From the NCBI GenBank assembly GCA_905250075.1, contig CAJNOP010000014.1:264537-328536 (forward strand): a stretch of 64,000 nucleotides of DNA. Direction: 5' to 3'. Shown here one piece after another: positions 25,641-36,994 of this stretch. The position numbers and the translations under genes are program-made. A model generated the notes under the pieces. The model searched no databases. It was not told the DNA's origin and was given only the letters and a program-made list of their open reading frames with translations. The first letter of the stretch is position 1; each line of letters starts with the position of its first letter. The DNA comes from Rotaria sp. Silwood1 (taxonomy: Eukaryota > Rotifera > Eurotatoria > Philodinida > Philodinidae).

Positions 25641-27781
25641 ATTTTTCTTCTTCTCTTTTTCTACCTAGTCACTTATTATATTAACATATAGCTTCTTTTC
25701 CGGTGCTCTTCAATGCTTAAAAACGAATTGTCCTTAGTTTATGAACAGTGGTCATCAACGAAAAATATATATGGAAAAATTTAATAATAACTTATGTACA
25801 GTTACCAAGTTTTTCTTTTCTCTTCTTTTTAATTTTCATATACACATTACTGTTGTGTTTGTTATATGTGTCTTTCTGTGTCTTCTTTTTTTTCTTTATA
25901 TGTCTATATATGTTTGTGTTCTATGTAGTTGTTACAACAAGTAAGTTCGTCTATGTTTATTTGGAACTTTTTTTTTAAGCTAAAACCAAATAAAATCTCA
26001 CCCGTTATTATCAATGAAGGATATAGCATTAATATAAATTTTTTCTTGGTTAAAATGAAATGATGAAGTTTGGACAACAAACATCAATAAAAGGTTTACG
26101 ACGGCAGTCTCCCTACTGATAATTCAGTTTTTAATCAGAACTATGTAAATTATATAGACTCGGATGAATTATAAATACTTTGACAATAGTTTGGAAACTC
26201 TAGGAATACTGGTTTTCGAATTTTGACTTGAAACTTTGTATAGAGATAGACTTGAACGAGAATCGTTTCTTTTTTTTTGTGAACGTTTCAAGTCTTTTGA
26301 TTTGCTCTTATTTTGAAATAAGAACATCAAATCTGCCGATGTTTATGATTAAGGTATATCTCTATACAACGTTTCAAGTCGAAATTCGAAGATCAGTTTT
26401 CCTCGTGTTTCTGAAGGGAACCACAGTATTGGCTTTAAAAATACCCAAAGACTGGAGAAAATCAATGAGCTAATGTTGTGAAGTATCGAATAAAGATTTT
26501 TATGAGGAATTTTCTATGTATAGTATCAATAGATTAAAGGACTCAGTTTAGTTGAGTATAGAAGAAGAAATAGTGAGTGACATATCAGTATCAATGACAA
26601 AGAAGAATTATGAATTAATATCTTCTTCATAATAATGAGATCATACATAAAGAAATGAATAAACAATATATTGAACATCCGAAACGATCCAATATTTTTC
26701 ACTATGCCTTTGGTTTCTTTAATAGAATATCACAAAAACTACCGTTCAAAACAAGATAATAATCTCATATTGAGAAACAGTTTATTGATGATACGTAGTG
26801 ACCTAAATCTAAATCAAACATAATTTTGATTTTTAATATCACTTCTCTGAAAATGTGTCGTCTTATTTTCTTCATAGGTGTTTTCTTTTATAAATGTCTA
26901 GTCAAACTTAATAATAGAATTTGAATATTTCAAACTTATCTCATTGATTATGACCTATATCAATATAGTGTATAGAAGCATGTCTGTCTTTGTCAATTAA
27001 ATAGAAAATGATCTAATGAACCGTTTAATTTAATAAGAGATTGAAGGAAAACTCAAAAACAACTCAAACTCATTGGATTTGGTCTTGTTGATTGATTCTA
27101 GCACATAATATAACAGTGTTATCGAAATTCCACTTCTGACATTCTCTAGTTTCATTCTCCTATTTCAATTTTCTATCGACGCAAAAATGTTATGTCACGC
27201 AGCTCAGTAGATCACGGTATTTTTCTTCATTTAGACAAAAAAAACGACCCCAATAGTTTTGATGTATGTCTAATCTTGTCTGTTTTCATGATGTCTATGA
27301 TAAAATATCCCCTGCTACGTATTCATATGTTTGATAAAATCAAGCAAACATCACTCAATTGTTTATGTTCAGTGTATGCTTGTTTTTTCTTATTTATACT
27401 TTGTTTTTGTATTGAACAATACACTAGTTGAACTGATTTACAAGAAAATAATATCGACGGCAAACAAACAAAAGAACAAATTAGTTTCCATTCAAAACTG
27501 TTTTGACCTCCTAATGATATTTTTTTAATCTTGCCAATTTTAATTATACCAAGTTCCGTTGACGTGATAAGCATTTAATTTGGATATCTGAGACAAAGAA
27601 AAAAAAGACGATAGACAATATTCGTAAAACATTCAGACAAGGAAAAACAATTTTATTTTTATCTTACTAAACAACACGAAACATTAGTTCTAATCATGAA
27701 AGGTGAAATATTTTATTGTTGTTTATATAAACAAAACAGTATTATTTGTATTATTTAGTTTTCATACCATCTACTAAACAA
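25641..27781. other. Intergenic, with one foldback element
   Basis: The first ~350 bases are probably the 3' UTR of the cordon-bleu-like gene (AATAAA at 25989-25994). Apart from the inverted repeat at 26165-26450, I see no gene. The short hydrophobic open frames at 25741-25978 lie in T-rich 3' UTR sequence. Confidence 0.5.
26165..26450. repeat. Aged foldback element
   Basis: Left TTTTGACTTGAAACTTTGTA and TAGAGATA (26221-26250) are mirrored by TATCTCTATACAACGTTTCA at about 26357. The centre is itself palindromic (GCTCTTATTTTGAAATAAGA). Weaker similarity extends to both outer edges (AATACTTT/AATACTGTG), suggesting arms of about 100 bases. Confidence 0.55.
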
Positions 27782-30052
27782 ATGGCTGACTCTTGTACAT
27801 CAACATATAATCTATCATCTGTAGGAACAAATGGTTAATATCAAAGAAAAATAAAAAATCGATTAAATTTGATGTTTTCATATATTTGATTTACTATTTA
27901 GATTCCTATTGTTTACCATTCTTTGATCGTATTGCTTGTTGGCCACCAACAGAACCTGGTGTCCGTCGTTATATATCTTGTCCTAGTAATGTTTTTCCAA
28001 ATGCTAGTTCAGATGGTATTAGATATCTTTATCATTGAATATACTAATAAGTTTTCTTATAGCTTATGCTACACGATTATGTACAAATGAATCTCGATGG
28101 GAAGATAAAGCTCAATATGGTTTATGTATGGGATGTTCACCTGCTGAATTTTCTAATTCAGTACGTATTGATACAAAAAACATAGCCCAGATAATAGAAA
28201 CGATTTCTTGTTTTCTTTTGGATTATATTTTAGAGTAGAACAAATGCATTTTCATTACCTGAAGCTTATATCGTTATGAGACGATATTTTGTTGTTTGTG
28301 CAAATGGTCTTTCTATTGTTCTTCTTGCTTGTGGTATCCTTATTTTACTTGGCAATAGGTTTGTCAATAAATATAATACTAATGCGAGTATTCTGAGGTC
28401 ACCAATATTGGAGGGTGGAGGGAGGCGTCGACGAAAGATTTTTTTTAGCTTTGAGATCAGATTTTAGAAAGTTTTTTTTGGACTTGTTGATCAAATAAAA
28501 TACTACAGCAAAATGAAAACTCTCTCGTATTGGGAAGTCATACTCCATTTGGAATGCTCGAGAATACTAACATTTCAATTCTTTTATTGTAGTCGTCTCC
28601 GACAATGTTCTCGGAATATCCTTCATGTTAATGTTTTTCTTGTTTTTCTCATTCGATCAGCAATTCAACTTATTGCTGAGCTTCGCATGAGTCGAGGTTA
28701 TTTTGCTCACAATGTATTTGATCGAATTGATGCATGTAATCGAACAACAACTTATTTTAACGAAGATCAAGTGAGAAATTTTATACTTTCTATAAAGACA
28801 AATAAACTATTTTAGAAAATATTTTCAATACATACATAGAACTGAAAATCAAATTGTTGTTTTGTTTTTAGTTACTTGATTGTAAATTGTTCACTATTTT
28901 AATGAATTATATCAATAGTAGTGTTTCACATTGGTTTGTTTTTTGTGAAGCATTTTATTTATTTCGTCTTTTACGAGCTAAAGCATATAAAGATCGTGTT
29001 CGATGGTACATATTAACTGGTTGGTGTGAGTATTTCTTAAATTGAAAATTGTTTATTAATGTAAAAAAAAAATATCATTTTTATAGTAGCTCCACTTATT
29101 TTAACCATACTTACATATACAACACGTTTTATGAAAAAAACTGATTTATATACATGTTGGTTTGAACCATCAACTTATGATTGGATTCTTCATGGACCAA
29201 ATGTTATATTACAAATTGTAAGTTTAATAAAGACAAATCTTTCTTTTTTTGACTTTTTTGTTTTTTCGTTTAGTTTAATTTTATTATATTTATTTATATA
29301 TGTATATTACTTGCACGAAAACTTAATAAAACTTATCGAACAGCAGCTTTTTCCGATCAGAGACGTTTTGCTAAATATAGGTAAAATAAATTGTTTCAAT
29401 AAAAAGATTAAAGGAGCAAAAATATCTGAAATTAAATTTCTTTAGTCGATTAACACGTTCGACATTAATATTATTACCTGTATTTGGTATACATTATTTT
29501 TTATTTATGTGGAATACGAAACCATTATTAATTTCAAATTTAATTCTTATTCATCTTACTGTACATACAGTTTCATTATCACTTCAAGTAATTTCAGAAA
29601 AAAAATTATTTTTTTTTTCTTGTTTTAATTTATTGTTTTCGTTTTTTGACAAGGGTTTAATTGTTGCATTAATTTATACATTAATTAATGCTGAAGTTCA
29701 ACGTGAAATGTTTCGTAGTTTTGATCGATGTTTAACGAGAAATAATGCACAATGGCAACAACCAAATATATTTCGAAATTATATGAATAAATTAGATAAT
29801 GATCGTTTATATTCACTTGGATATCCAGTACGATCAACACCTGTTCAATACCGTCAAAAACTACAACTAACTGGCGTGATGCAATATCATCATTGTGCTA
29901 ATCATCATAGATGTAGTTTAAGTAATCCAAGTCGACAAGATTCAATAAATGCAGCAACAGCTATAGCACAAGAATTATCATTATTAAATTTAACACCAAA
30001 TCATCGACAAGCATTAGTTAACATACAAAATAATCCTGTTTATTTTACGTGA
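27782..30052 (+). CDS. Class B (secretin-type) peptide hormone GPCR
   Basis: Ten exons: 27782-27833, 27902-28015, 28063-28160, 28234-28358, 28593-28770, 28872-29025, 29087-29217, 29274-29380, 29446-29587 and 29654-30052; 499 residues. The N-terminal hormone-receptor domain has the Cys/Trp pattern (YCLPFFDRIACWPPTEPG, SCPSNVF, LCTNESRW). Seven membrane spans follow: TM1 CANGLSIVLLACGILILLG, TM2 VNVFLVFLIRSAIQLI, TM3 with the conserved Glu (WFVFCEAFYLFRLL), TM4 GWLAPLILTILTY, the ECL2 signature CWFEPSTYDWILHGPN, TM5 NFIIFIYICILL, TM6 LLPVFGIHYFLF and TM7 GLIVALIYTLINAEVQ. TM6 and TM7 match the PTH/CRF/calcitonin/PDF receptor group; the ligand cannot be named. The tail is His/Gln-rich. No signal peptide is visible at the chosen start, so an upstream exon may be missing. 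A poly(A) signal is not obvious close to the stop. Confidence 0.9.
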
Positions 30053-31631
30053 CAGTCAACGAAAAGAATTTTTTGTGAAACACAATCTAAAAGAAGTGTT
30101 GAAGTATGCAAGGTGAAAACTTTCACCCTCCCCCCCCCCCTCCCCTTTGAAGACTGCATGGCAGACATCGTTGATATATGATCATAGACCATATATCAAT
30201 AACATCATAAGACAATTTCCCCGTACTTAGCCAGAGTAGCTACAGTGTGTTTCACATTTTAATCCCGAATGGATTCTGCTAACAACTTGTTTGAATTAAA
30301 TGAGAATTCGTTTTTTTTTGTGGTGTCAATGTTGTCGTCGTGTTTGACAAAACTAAATGTAGAATTTTATTTTATTTATACCTATTAATTTTTTGTATAT
30401 ATTTATATATATAAACAATCCATCAGTGATTCATTTATGAATTTTGGTGTTTTGAAGGGTGCCATAAACTTATATTGTAACTAAAATGAATTATGTCATT
30501 CAATAGGGTAGAAGCATGTGGAGCGAATATTAGTATCCATTTTATTCATTCAGTTTTGTCTTGACTCTTCCTATTCTGTATTTTTATTTTCATTTTCGAA
30601 ATCAATGATTATAATGATATTCATGCGAAATTTGACGAAGAAAAACCAATCCTAACATTTGAACAGTCAGATCTAACAACAGCAACAAGAACTGAAGTGA
30701 TTTTTGCAGAAAAAATCTAAAAAATCGACGGAACTTGAATGCAGTGTTCTAATAAAAGAAAATCTAACATAATACTGTGATAATCATGTGAAATGAGATT
30801 TTGTTTTAAAAACTATGTAATTAACTCAGAATTTTTATTATTCGCTACTTCTTGAATATGCTACTCAAAGATACAACAATAACTCGCACATTTTGTTCTT
30901 ATATATTGATTTTTATAAAACTTCCATTCTTTTGTAAATCAATTTGTTTCCATACGGTGTAAATAGTGTAATGTAAAATCATTGCAATCAAAATTTTAAT
31001 ATTCTTCCATAGATGCCGTCGTTCTTATATTGCTCTCTTATCAGCTAAGTAAATCATCGACTATACAAGATACATATGCAATTTTGCGAATATTCGAGAA
31101 TTGAATTTTGTTAAAATTATCAATGTGGGCTCTCGATGATCTCTTGTATCGAATATTTAGATACATTTTTTGACCAATAAACAGTCATACAAGTATGTGA
31201 GGTGTTGGATGCGGATCTTATCTGCGCCCATACCGTTTACATCCACGTCCGAAGTCATGACTGTTTCTTTGACACATAGTGTGAAAATGAATATGGATGA
31301 GAAATGTTAAGAACATATGAATTGTGGACACAAAGAAACACATTTAGAAGTAGTTAAGAACTTTTTTCTTTTGTATTTTGATAACGAACTCAAGAATTTC
31401 ATTTTATCTTTGCGCTTATGACAGCGTTGGCAAAAAAGTCTTCAAGAAGAAGCTTTGGTTCTTGTTGACTGGAAAAGAAGAGAGCTCTTTATCTCGCCAA
31501 ATTATATGATGTGTTAGTTGCAAAAGATAACTATATACTTTCAAACTGAAGTGTATTAGTTGTTATTTCATCGGCATTTTTTCTGAATTCGATATTTATT
31601 AACTTATCAACTACTTTATTATTTAACATCC
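30053..31631. other. Intergenic, with a GTGAAACAC-ended element
   Basis: Contains the 3' UTR of the GPCR, a small inverted-repeat element (30073-30262) and the upstream region of the first kelch gene. The ten-base inverted pair AAACAGTCAT (about 31182) / ATGACTGTTT (about 31255) is the only other structure seen. Confidence 0.5.
30073..30262. repeat. Small inverted-repeat element with GTGAAACAC ends and an internal C-run
   Basis: About 190 bases. The left end is TTTTGTGAAACACAATCT and the right end, inverted, is AAATGTGAAACACACTGTAG. The interior has a run of ten C. The right outer sequence ACATTTTAAT is also found at the right end of the 24783-25278 element, so the two share family and orientation. 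The element starts about 20 bases after the GPCR stop and so lies in its 3' UTR. Confidence 0.55.
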
Positions 31632-34359
31632 ATGATTGATACACTGACTGATCAATCAGGATCCAAGTCTATGACTGTACCAACGCCAACACCAAGATAC
31701 GAGAAATTTGATGTTGACGACTCCACTGAAGTAACAGTAAAGAGCGGCAAGTGTGTATAACGAAGATAAAGAAAACCATTGTTATAGAACAATGTCAATA
31801 TAGAAAACTAGGTCCTCTTGTCATAACTATTATTGTCCTACTTGTGATCGCCGTTGTAGCGACCGCAGTGACTGTTCCAACCGTTCTCTTAACTCGACGG
31901 ACAACACCATCCTCAACTATTTCCGTGCTTACTGATTCATCAATCGTACTGTCAACAATAGGTGTCACGTCGACAGCCACAACAACAGGGAACATTGCTT
32001 TGACAGACGCAGAAGCAACAATGGACATCGATCCGATAACTACAGCAACAACAGGCATCTCTTCGATAACTACAACAATAACAGTGGGCGCCGCTTCGAC
32101 TAATACGGAAACATCAATGGAGCCCGATTCCATCGTCATTACTACTATAGCAGAGCCAACAGGTGAGATTGCAGCACAGAAGGATTCCTTCTTTATCTAT
32201 CTCTTCTTAGCAACAAACACTTGCGCATCAAAGAATGGATGTGTGCTTGTGGGGTATAACTAAAAGGAAGATCCTCACTCACATTCGCATCTAATACAAA
32301 TACTCCAACCACAGTCAGAGTCCCACTCTTGAAAGTGATTTATTAGGTGATGTCAATTCTTGATGTTAAGTTTTCCAAAGTATGTCAGTCATTCAAAATG
32401 AAACTTTGATATCTACATCAGTGAGTTGTTTGAAACTTGAATCAATGTTGCTCTTCATTGGATACGCTTCTTGGACATTTTTATTTTTCAATAACAGTTT
32501 ATTTTTAAAAAGCTATTATTAACACAAACAAAAATATCTAACTATTATAGTAATCAGACAGAGAAATACGAGCCGTTACGGCAGGAAGGCAGTGAAAATC
32601 GACGAAGCGTACAGATAGTGTTTCTGATGGGAAAGTTTTCAAGCGTTTACAATGACTTTCGACCAATTTTTCGTTCTTCTTAGCGGGAAAATGGCCGAAA
32701 ATCGTGCAAAAAATTCAGAGTCTGAAATCATTGACGTCGCTCGACATGATGAAATGCACTTCGTTAAAAGATACATATAACAAATAGTAGTTATCAAGAA
32801 CTTAGAAATAGAAATTTCTCAATTATAGAACAGATATTAAAACCGCTACGATAATTTGTTGAGGAACCGAAAATTACTCATAGATTTTTCAATAGTTCGA
32901 CGGTTTGTAGTAGGTCAATTGATACATTCTCTATAATACTTGTTGCGATCATAACTTCATTTTTACAGAGATCTCTACTGATCGTTATGTGAGTTCGACA
33001 TATATTTTGGATAATATTCTATTATGAAGTTCGGTACTAAAGAGCGATCAAAGAATCGGTTGATCCATACGAGAGACAGAATAACTCACTCAGAATGATA
33101 AACTATATAGACTGTCCATATAGAAAGTCAGTTAACAACAATTAAAAATTATCACGCTTCTTCCCACCATAAAATAGAAAACTTCGTGTAACAGAGTGGA
33201 CAGCTAGTTTTCGTCGATAAAGTCTTACAAGTTGTTGCGCTCAAATATAAGACACAATTTTCTTTCTAAAATATTACGAAACACTTCACTTTTTTATCCT
33301 GAATATATTCAAATAATTTTTCTAGGATGGCTTAACACTGGCAGCATGAATAGTGCACGGCAGTGGCACACAGCGTCCGTACTAAGAAATGGGCAAGTCT
33401 TAATTATTGGTGGATTCAATGGTAGTTCTTATCCAAATAGTGCTGAGTTGTATAATCCATCAACAGGAACTTGGACAACGACTGGTAACATGAATGGTGC
33501 TCGAGTTCAGCACACAGCATCTGTATTATCCATTGAACAAGTGTTAGTTACTGGTGGATCGAGTGGTGTTTCTCATTTAAATAGTGCTGAGCTGTATGAT
33601 ATATCAACGGGAACTTGGACGACAACTGGAAGCTTAAATAATGCACGACGATGGCACACTGCATCCGTATTAACAGATGGAAAAGTGTTAGTTACTGGTG
33701 GATCCAATGGTAGTTCCGATCTAAACAGTGCTGAGTTGTATGATCTATCAACAGAAACTTGGACAACGACGGGTAATATGAATAATGCTCGAGTTTATCA
33801 TACCGCATCCGTATTAACAAATGGAAAAGTGTTAGTTACTGGTGGAAGAAATGGTGATTCTTACTTAAATAGTGCTGAGTTGTATGATCCATCAACAGGT
33901 ACTTGGGCAACAGCTGGCAGTATGAATAATGCATCGAGTGGACACACAGCATCCATATTAACAAATGGAAAAGTCTTAGTTACTGGTGGGTCTAATGGTA
34001 GTTCTTATGTAAATACCGCTGAGCTGTATGATCCACCGACAGAAACTTGGACAACGACTGATAGTATGAATGATGCTCGAATTGATCACACAGCATCCGT
34101 ATTAGCAAGTGGAAAAGTCTTAGTTACTGGTGGCGGTAATGGTACTTCTCTTCTAAATAGTGCTGAGTTGTATGATCCATCAAGTGGAACATGGACAACG
34201 ACTGTTAGTATGGATGTTGCTCGAGTTTATCACACAGCGTCCGTATTAACAAATGGAAGAGTATTAGTTACTGGTGGATTCGTCGGTACTGTTCTGAATA
34301 GTTCAGCATTATATTATCCGTTTGACACAAATGAACAAGCAATAAATTCATTTTTATAG
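31632..34359 (+). CDS. Membrane-anchored (type II) kelch-repeat protein
   Basis: Exons 31632-31750, 31804-32162 and 33326-34359; 503 residues. The N-terminal ~40 residues are hydrophilic (cytosolic), then comes one membrane span (LVITIIVLLVIAVVATAV) and a Thr/Ser/Ile-rich stalk of ~85 residues. After a phase-1 intron of 1.16 kb follow seven kelch repeats of 48 residues, each close to GSMNNARxxHTASVLTNGKVLVTGGxNGSSxLNSAELYDPSTGTWTT in pattern: HTASVL, VLVTGG and AELYDPS blocks recur. Seven blades would close one beta-propeller. There is no signal peptide, so a type II topology with the propeller outside is inferred. The repeat style resembles bacterial kelch proteins more than animal BTB-kelch proteins. 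The substrate or ligand is unknown. It is paralogous to the gene at 37742-40904. Confidence 0.85.
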
Positions 34360-34890
34360 GTACCTAGAGTTTATAATTGAAACACTACTTTGATAAAGAA
34401 ACCTATTGGATTAAAATAACATTAAAGTATTGCCTTGTATGGTTTTTGTTAGATTATCATACGCTAAAGAATTCCATTTAAAATGTCGAAATGATTTTGT
34501 TTCTATATATTGATTTGTTAAGCTTATTGTGATGAAAACATGTGAATTCATATGATGATTTAGACCTTTTGAAAGTATTTCATTCATTGTACAATTCATC
34601 TTTCGTACGAAAATTCTATTTTTTATATATCAGTAATCGATATCGTTTATAATACTTTGAGCTGCATTTTCTTATTGACATTTAACATTGTTCAAGTAAG
34701 TTTTCAAAAATTTTCCTTTCCTGTTGAAGAAAGATTTCAGTTATTTGTTCTTGAAGTGTGTAATATTAAGTTGTATTTGTACATTTGACTAAATGAATTG
34801 TTATTCAATTCATTTATTATTGTATACTCGGTAAAGCACAGCTATTGGCAGCGATAAGTTGTGATAAATAAATGCATCAGCTAAGAGATG
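32320..34890. repeat. Segmental duplication, copy 1 (kelch cassette)
   Basis: The 3' half of the long intron, the kelch exon and ~500 bases downstream have a diverged partner at 39070-41380. Intron blocks such as ACTTTGATATCT, CAGTGGATAC-like TTCATTGGATACG and CTGAATATATTCAAAT occur in both copies in the same order, as do AAAACATGT and AAAATTC blocks downstream. Non-coding similarity shows that DNA was duplicated, rather than the coding parts converging. Confidence 0.7.
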
Positions 34891-35624
34891 ATTCTTCTTA
34901 GTGATCGGTTGTATTTTACTTCAGCTTTAGACGAGTCAATGTTATGCATTTACCATGAGGAGTTGACATAGAAGTTGTACAACTTTATGCATCTTCCTAA
35001 TCGAATGAACGATAAGTTGGTCAAGAATTGATCTGGTCAGTGAGAATGTCTTGCACAAAGATATGACATCCATATTAAACATGCTGTTTAAGGCTGTTTC
35101 CAAACAAAATACACGCAGCTGTCATCGTAAATGTGTTTTTATGTAAGCAGCAGTATCAATGCTGATGCATCCTTTGTAAATGCATCGTCTCATTATCTGC
35201 CGTTCAGATTAACAGTTGCAATTCTTGAATCAACGACTCAACTAAATAAAGTATTTCTTTGCGAAGATCAATCCATTTTGCAAACAGTTTCAAATAATGA
35301 CTTTTACCATCAGATACATCTTGCAGAAGATAGTATGTCAGTCAAATTCGTTTTAATTCAATTTATTGATTGGTTATGATGCTTTAAAATCAAATATCAG
35401 TGTTATGTGTGGACAAAATATTCATAGAAAAAGAATAATGAAAATGAGAAAAATATGATGAATCAAACGGCAAACCATGAGAAGAAATATGAAAACTTAT
35501 AGGAGCAAAATTGTTCAGTAGTTGAAATCTGAAAACTTTCAAAAAAAGGAAAATATCATCTTGAAATACATATATCGTGTGTTCCTTTTCTTCAGACATG
35601 AATATAGGTTGATGCCTAAGAAAA

Positions 35625-36280
35625 CAGACATATCAACTGACGAGGAAGCATTGCCAACTGTCAAATCGCTTTTAAATTCGGACTGTTTCCAGAACGTAGG
35701 CCCTACTGAGATATGGAAAATACCAAAAAACTAGATCTCCTAGGCTCTTCTGGCTAGAGTTATGGGCATTTTACTGAGATTTCAGTCTCTAGCATGACAC
35801 ATACCAAAAAACCGAACTACCACAATTCCATCTAAGATTTTTGCCTACAGATATCTCTAGCTGTAAGTAAAGTTCTTTGAAAGTTTTAGCTCAAAGCAAT
35901 GTTGCATTTATGAGATATTGAAGTTTCCAAAAACAGAAAATTCTAGCATTTCTTGTGAAATAGCAGTGATTTTGGGGAGTTGAATATCTCCCAAATGCAA
36001 CATTTCTTTGAGTTGAAATTTTTTGGAAGCTCTACTTACAACTAGAGATATTTGTGGGCAAAATCTTAGACCGAAATGTTGCAGTTCGATTTCTTGGTAT
36101 GTGTCATGCTAGAGTCTGAAATCTTAGTAAAATGCCTATAACTCTAGCCAGAAAAACTAAGGGGATCTAGTTTTTTGGGACTTTTCATAGCTCACTAGGG
36201 TCTACGTGTTGGAAAGAGCCCGAACTCAAAAGCAATTTTACAGTTGGCGATGTTCCCTCGTCAGTCGAATTAGTCACTTC
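35625..36280. repeat. Large aged foldback element
   Basis: Two arms of about 310 bases are diverged reverse complements meeting near 35950. Matching blocks in order: CTGACGAGG / CCTCGTCAG at the ends, GCCAACTGT / ACAGTTGGC, CCAAAAAACTAGATC / GATCTAGTTTTTTGG, TCTAGCATGACACATACCAA / its complement, and AATGTTGCATTT / AAATGCAACATT near the centre. Arm identity is roughly 80% by eye. No terminal coding gene is visible. Confidence 0.75.
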
Positions 36281-36323
36281 AATGAAATTGACGCAAAAAA
36301 GGACGAACCAACCGCAACTATGA

Positions 36324-36409
36324 AGATGGCAGAAGCAAAAGCTCGAGTTAACATTCAATAACTACTTTATTAAAAGAAAAATAAGAAGAAGTTATCCATC
36401 AGTTAGGTA
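36324..36409 (+). repeat. 86-bp direct repeat, left copy
   Basis: Starts AGATGGCAGAAGCAAAAGCT and ends CATCAGTTAGGTA. Same length as the right copy at 36909-36994 and differs from it at two positions. It ends exactly at the first base pair of the foldback terminus. Confidence 0.85.
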
Positions 36410-36905
36410 CACTCTAAAAAAAAAAGGAGTTTTACCGAACCCTCCAAAAAGGTTCCGTAGATGCTTAAAAGCTTCTAAATATGTTCAAACGCTTAAATAG
36501 ATGATTATCAAAATCTACGAAACCTTAAAAGGATCTGGCCGCGGGTACACCGCCGGAACCATCTTCTACGAAACCTTTTTTAAGTTCCGTAGGGCGAAAA
36601 AAAAGTTCCGTAAGAAAATACGAAACTTTTATGGTTTCGTAGTGGACCTTATGGTTTCGTCCAAAACCCTACTGCGAAACCATAAAAGTTTCGTATTTTC
36701 TTACGAAACTTTTTTTCGCCCTACGGAACTTAAAAAAGGTTTCGTAGAAGATAGTTCCGGTGGTGTACCCGCGGCCAGATCCTTTTAAGGTTTCGTAGAT
36801 TTTGATAATCATCTATTTAAGCGTTTGAACATATTTAGAAGCTTTTAAGCATCTACGGAACCTTTTTGGAGGGTTCGGTAAAACTCCTTTTTTTTTTAGA
36901 GTGTA
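36410..36905. repeat. Young 0.5-kb foldback element (near-perfect palindrome)
   Basis: The ends are TACACTCTAAAAAAA and TTTTTTTAGAGTGTA (the outer TA is shared with the flanking repeat on the left). Arms of about 230 bases are almost identical inverted copies; blocks such as GGTTCCGTAGATGC, GGATCTGGCCGCGGGTAC and GAAACTTTTATGGTTTCG occur in both. The centre near 36655 leaves a loop of only about 30 bases. The few mismatches imply recent formation or conversion between arms. Terminal TA is consistent with a Tc1/mariner-like target, which is inference. No transposase is encoded. Confidence 0.88.
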
Positions 36906-36908
36906 TGC

Positions 36909-36994
36909 AGATGGCAGAAGCAAAAGCTCGAGTTAACATTCAATAGCTACTTTATTAAAAGAAAAATAAGAAGAAGATATCCATCAGTTAGGTA
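36909..36994 (+). repeat. 86-bp direct repeat, right copy
   Basis: Same 86 bases as 36324-36409 with an A/G and a T/A difference, separated from the end of the foldback by three bases (TGC). This is far longer than any ordinary target-site duplication. Confidence 0.85.

Noticed and set aside
28359-28592. GPCR intron with GAGGGTGGAGGGAGG, considered as a G-quadruplex or mobile element
   Set aside because: Only one G-rich stretch and weak inverted similarity between the ends; not enough to call an element.
31795-32139. A 114-codon minus-strand open frame opposite the stalk exon
   Set aside because: It is the shadow of the Thr/Ser-rich stalk read backwards (Val/Ile-rich); the + strand has splice sites and a membrane span.
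36501-36788. A 95-codon open frame inside the young palindrome
   Set aside because: It crosses the centre of an inverted repeat and its halves are reverse complements; this is not a protein gene.
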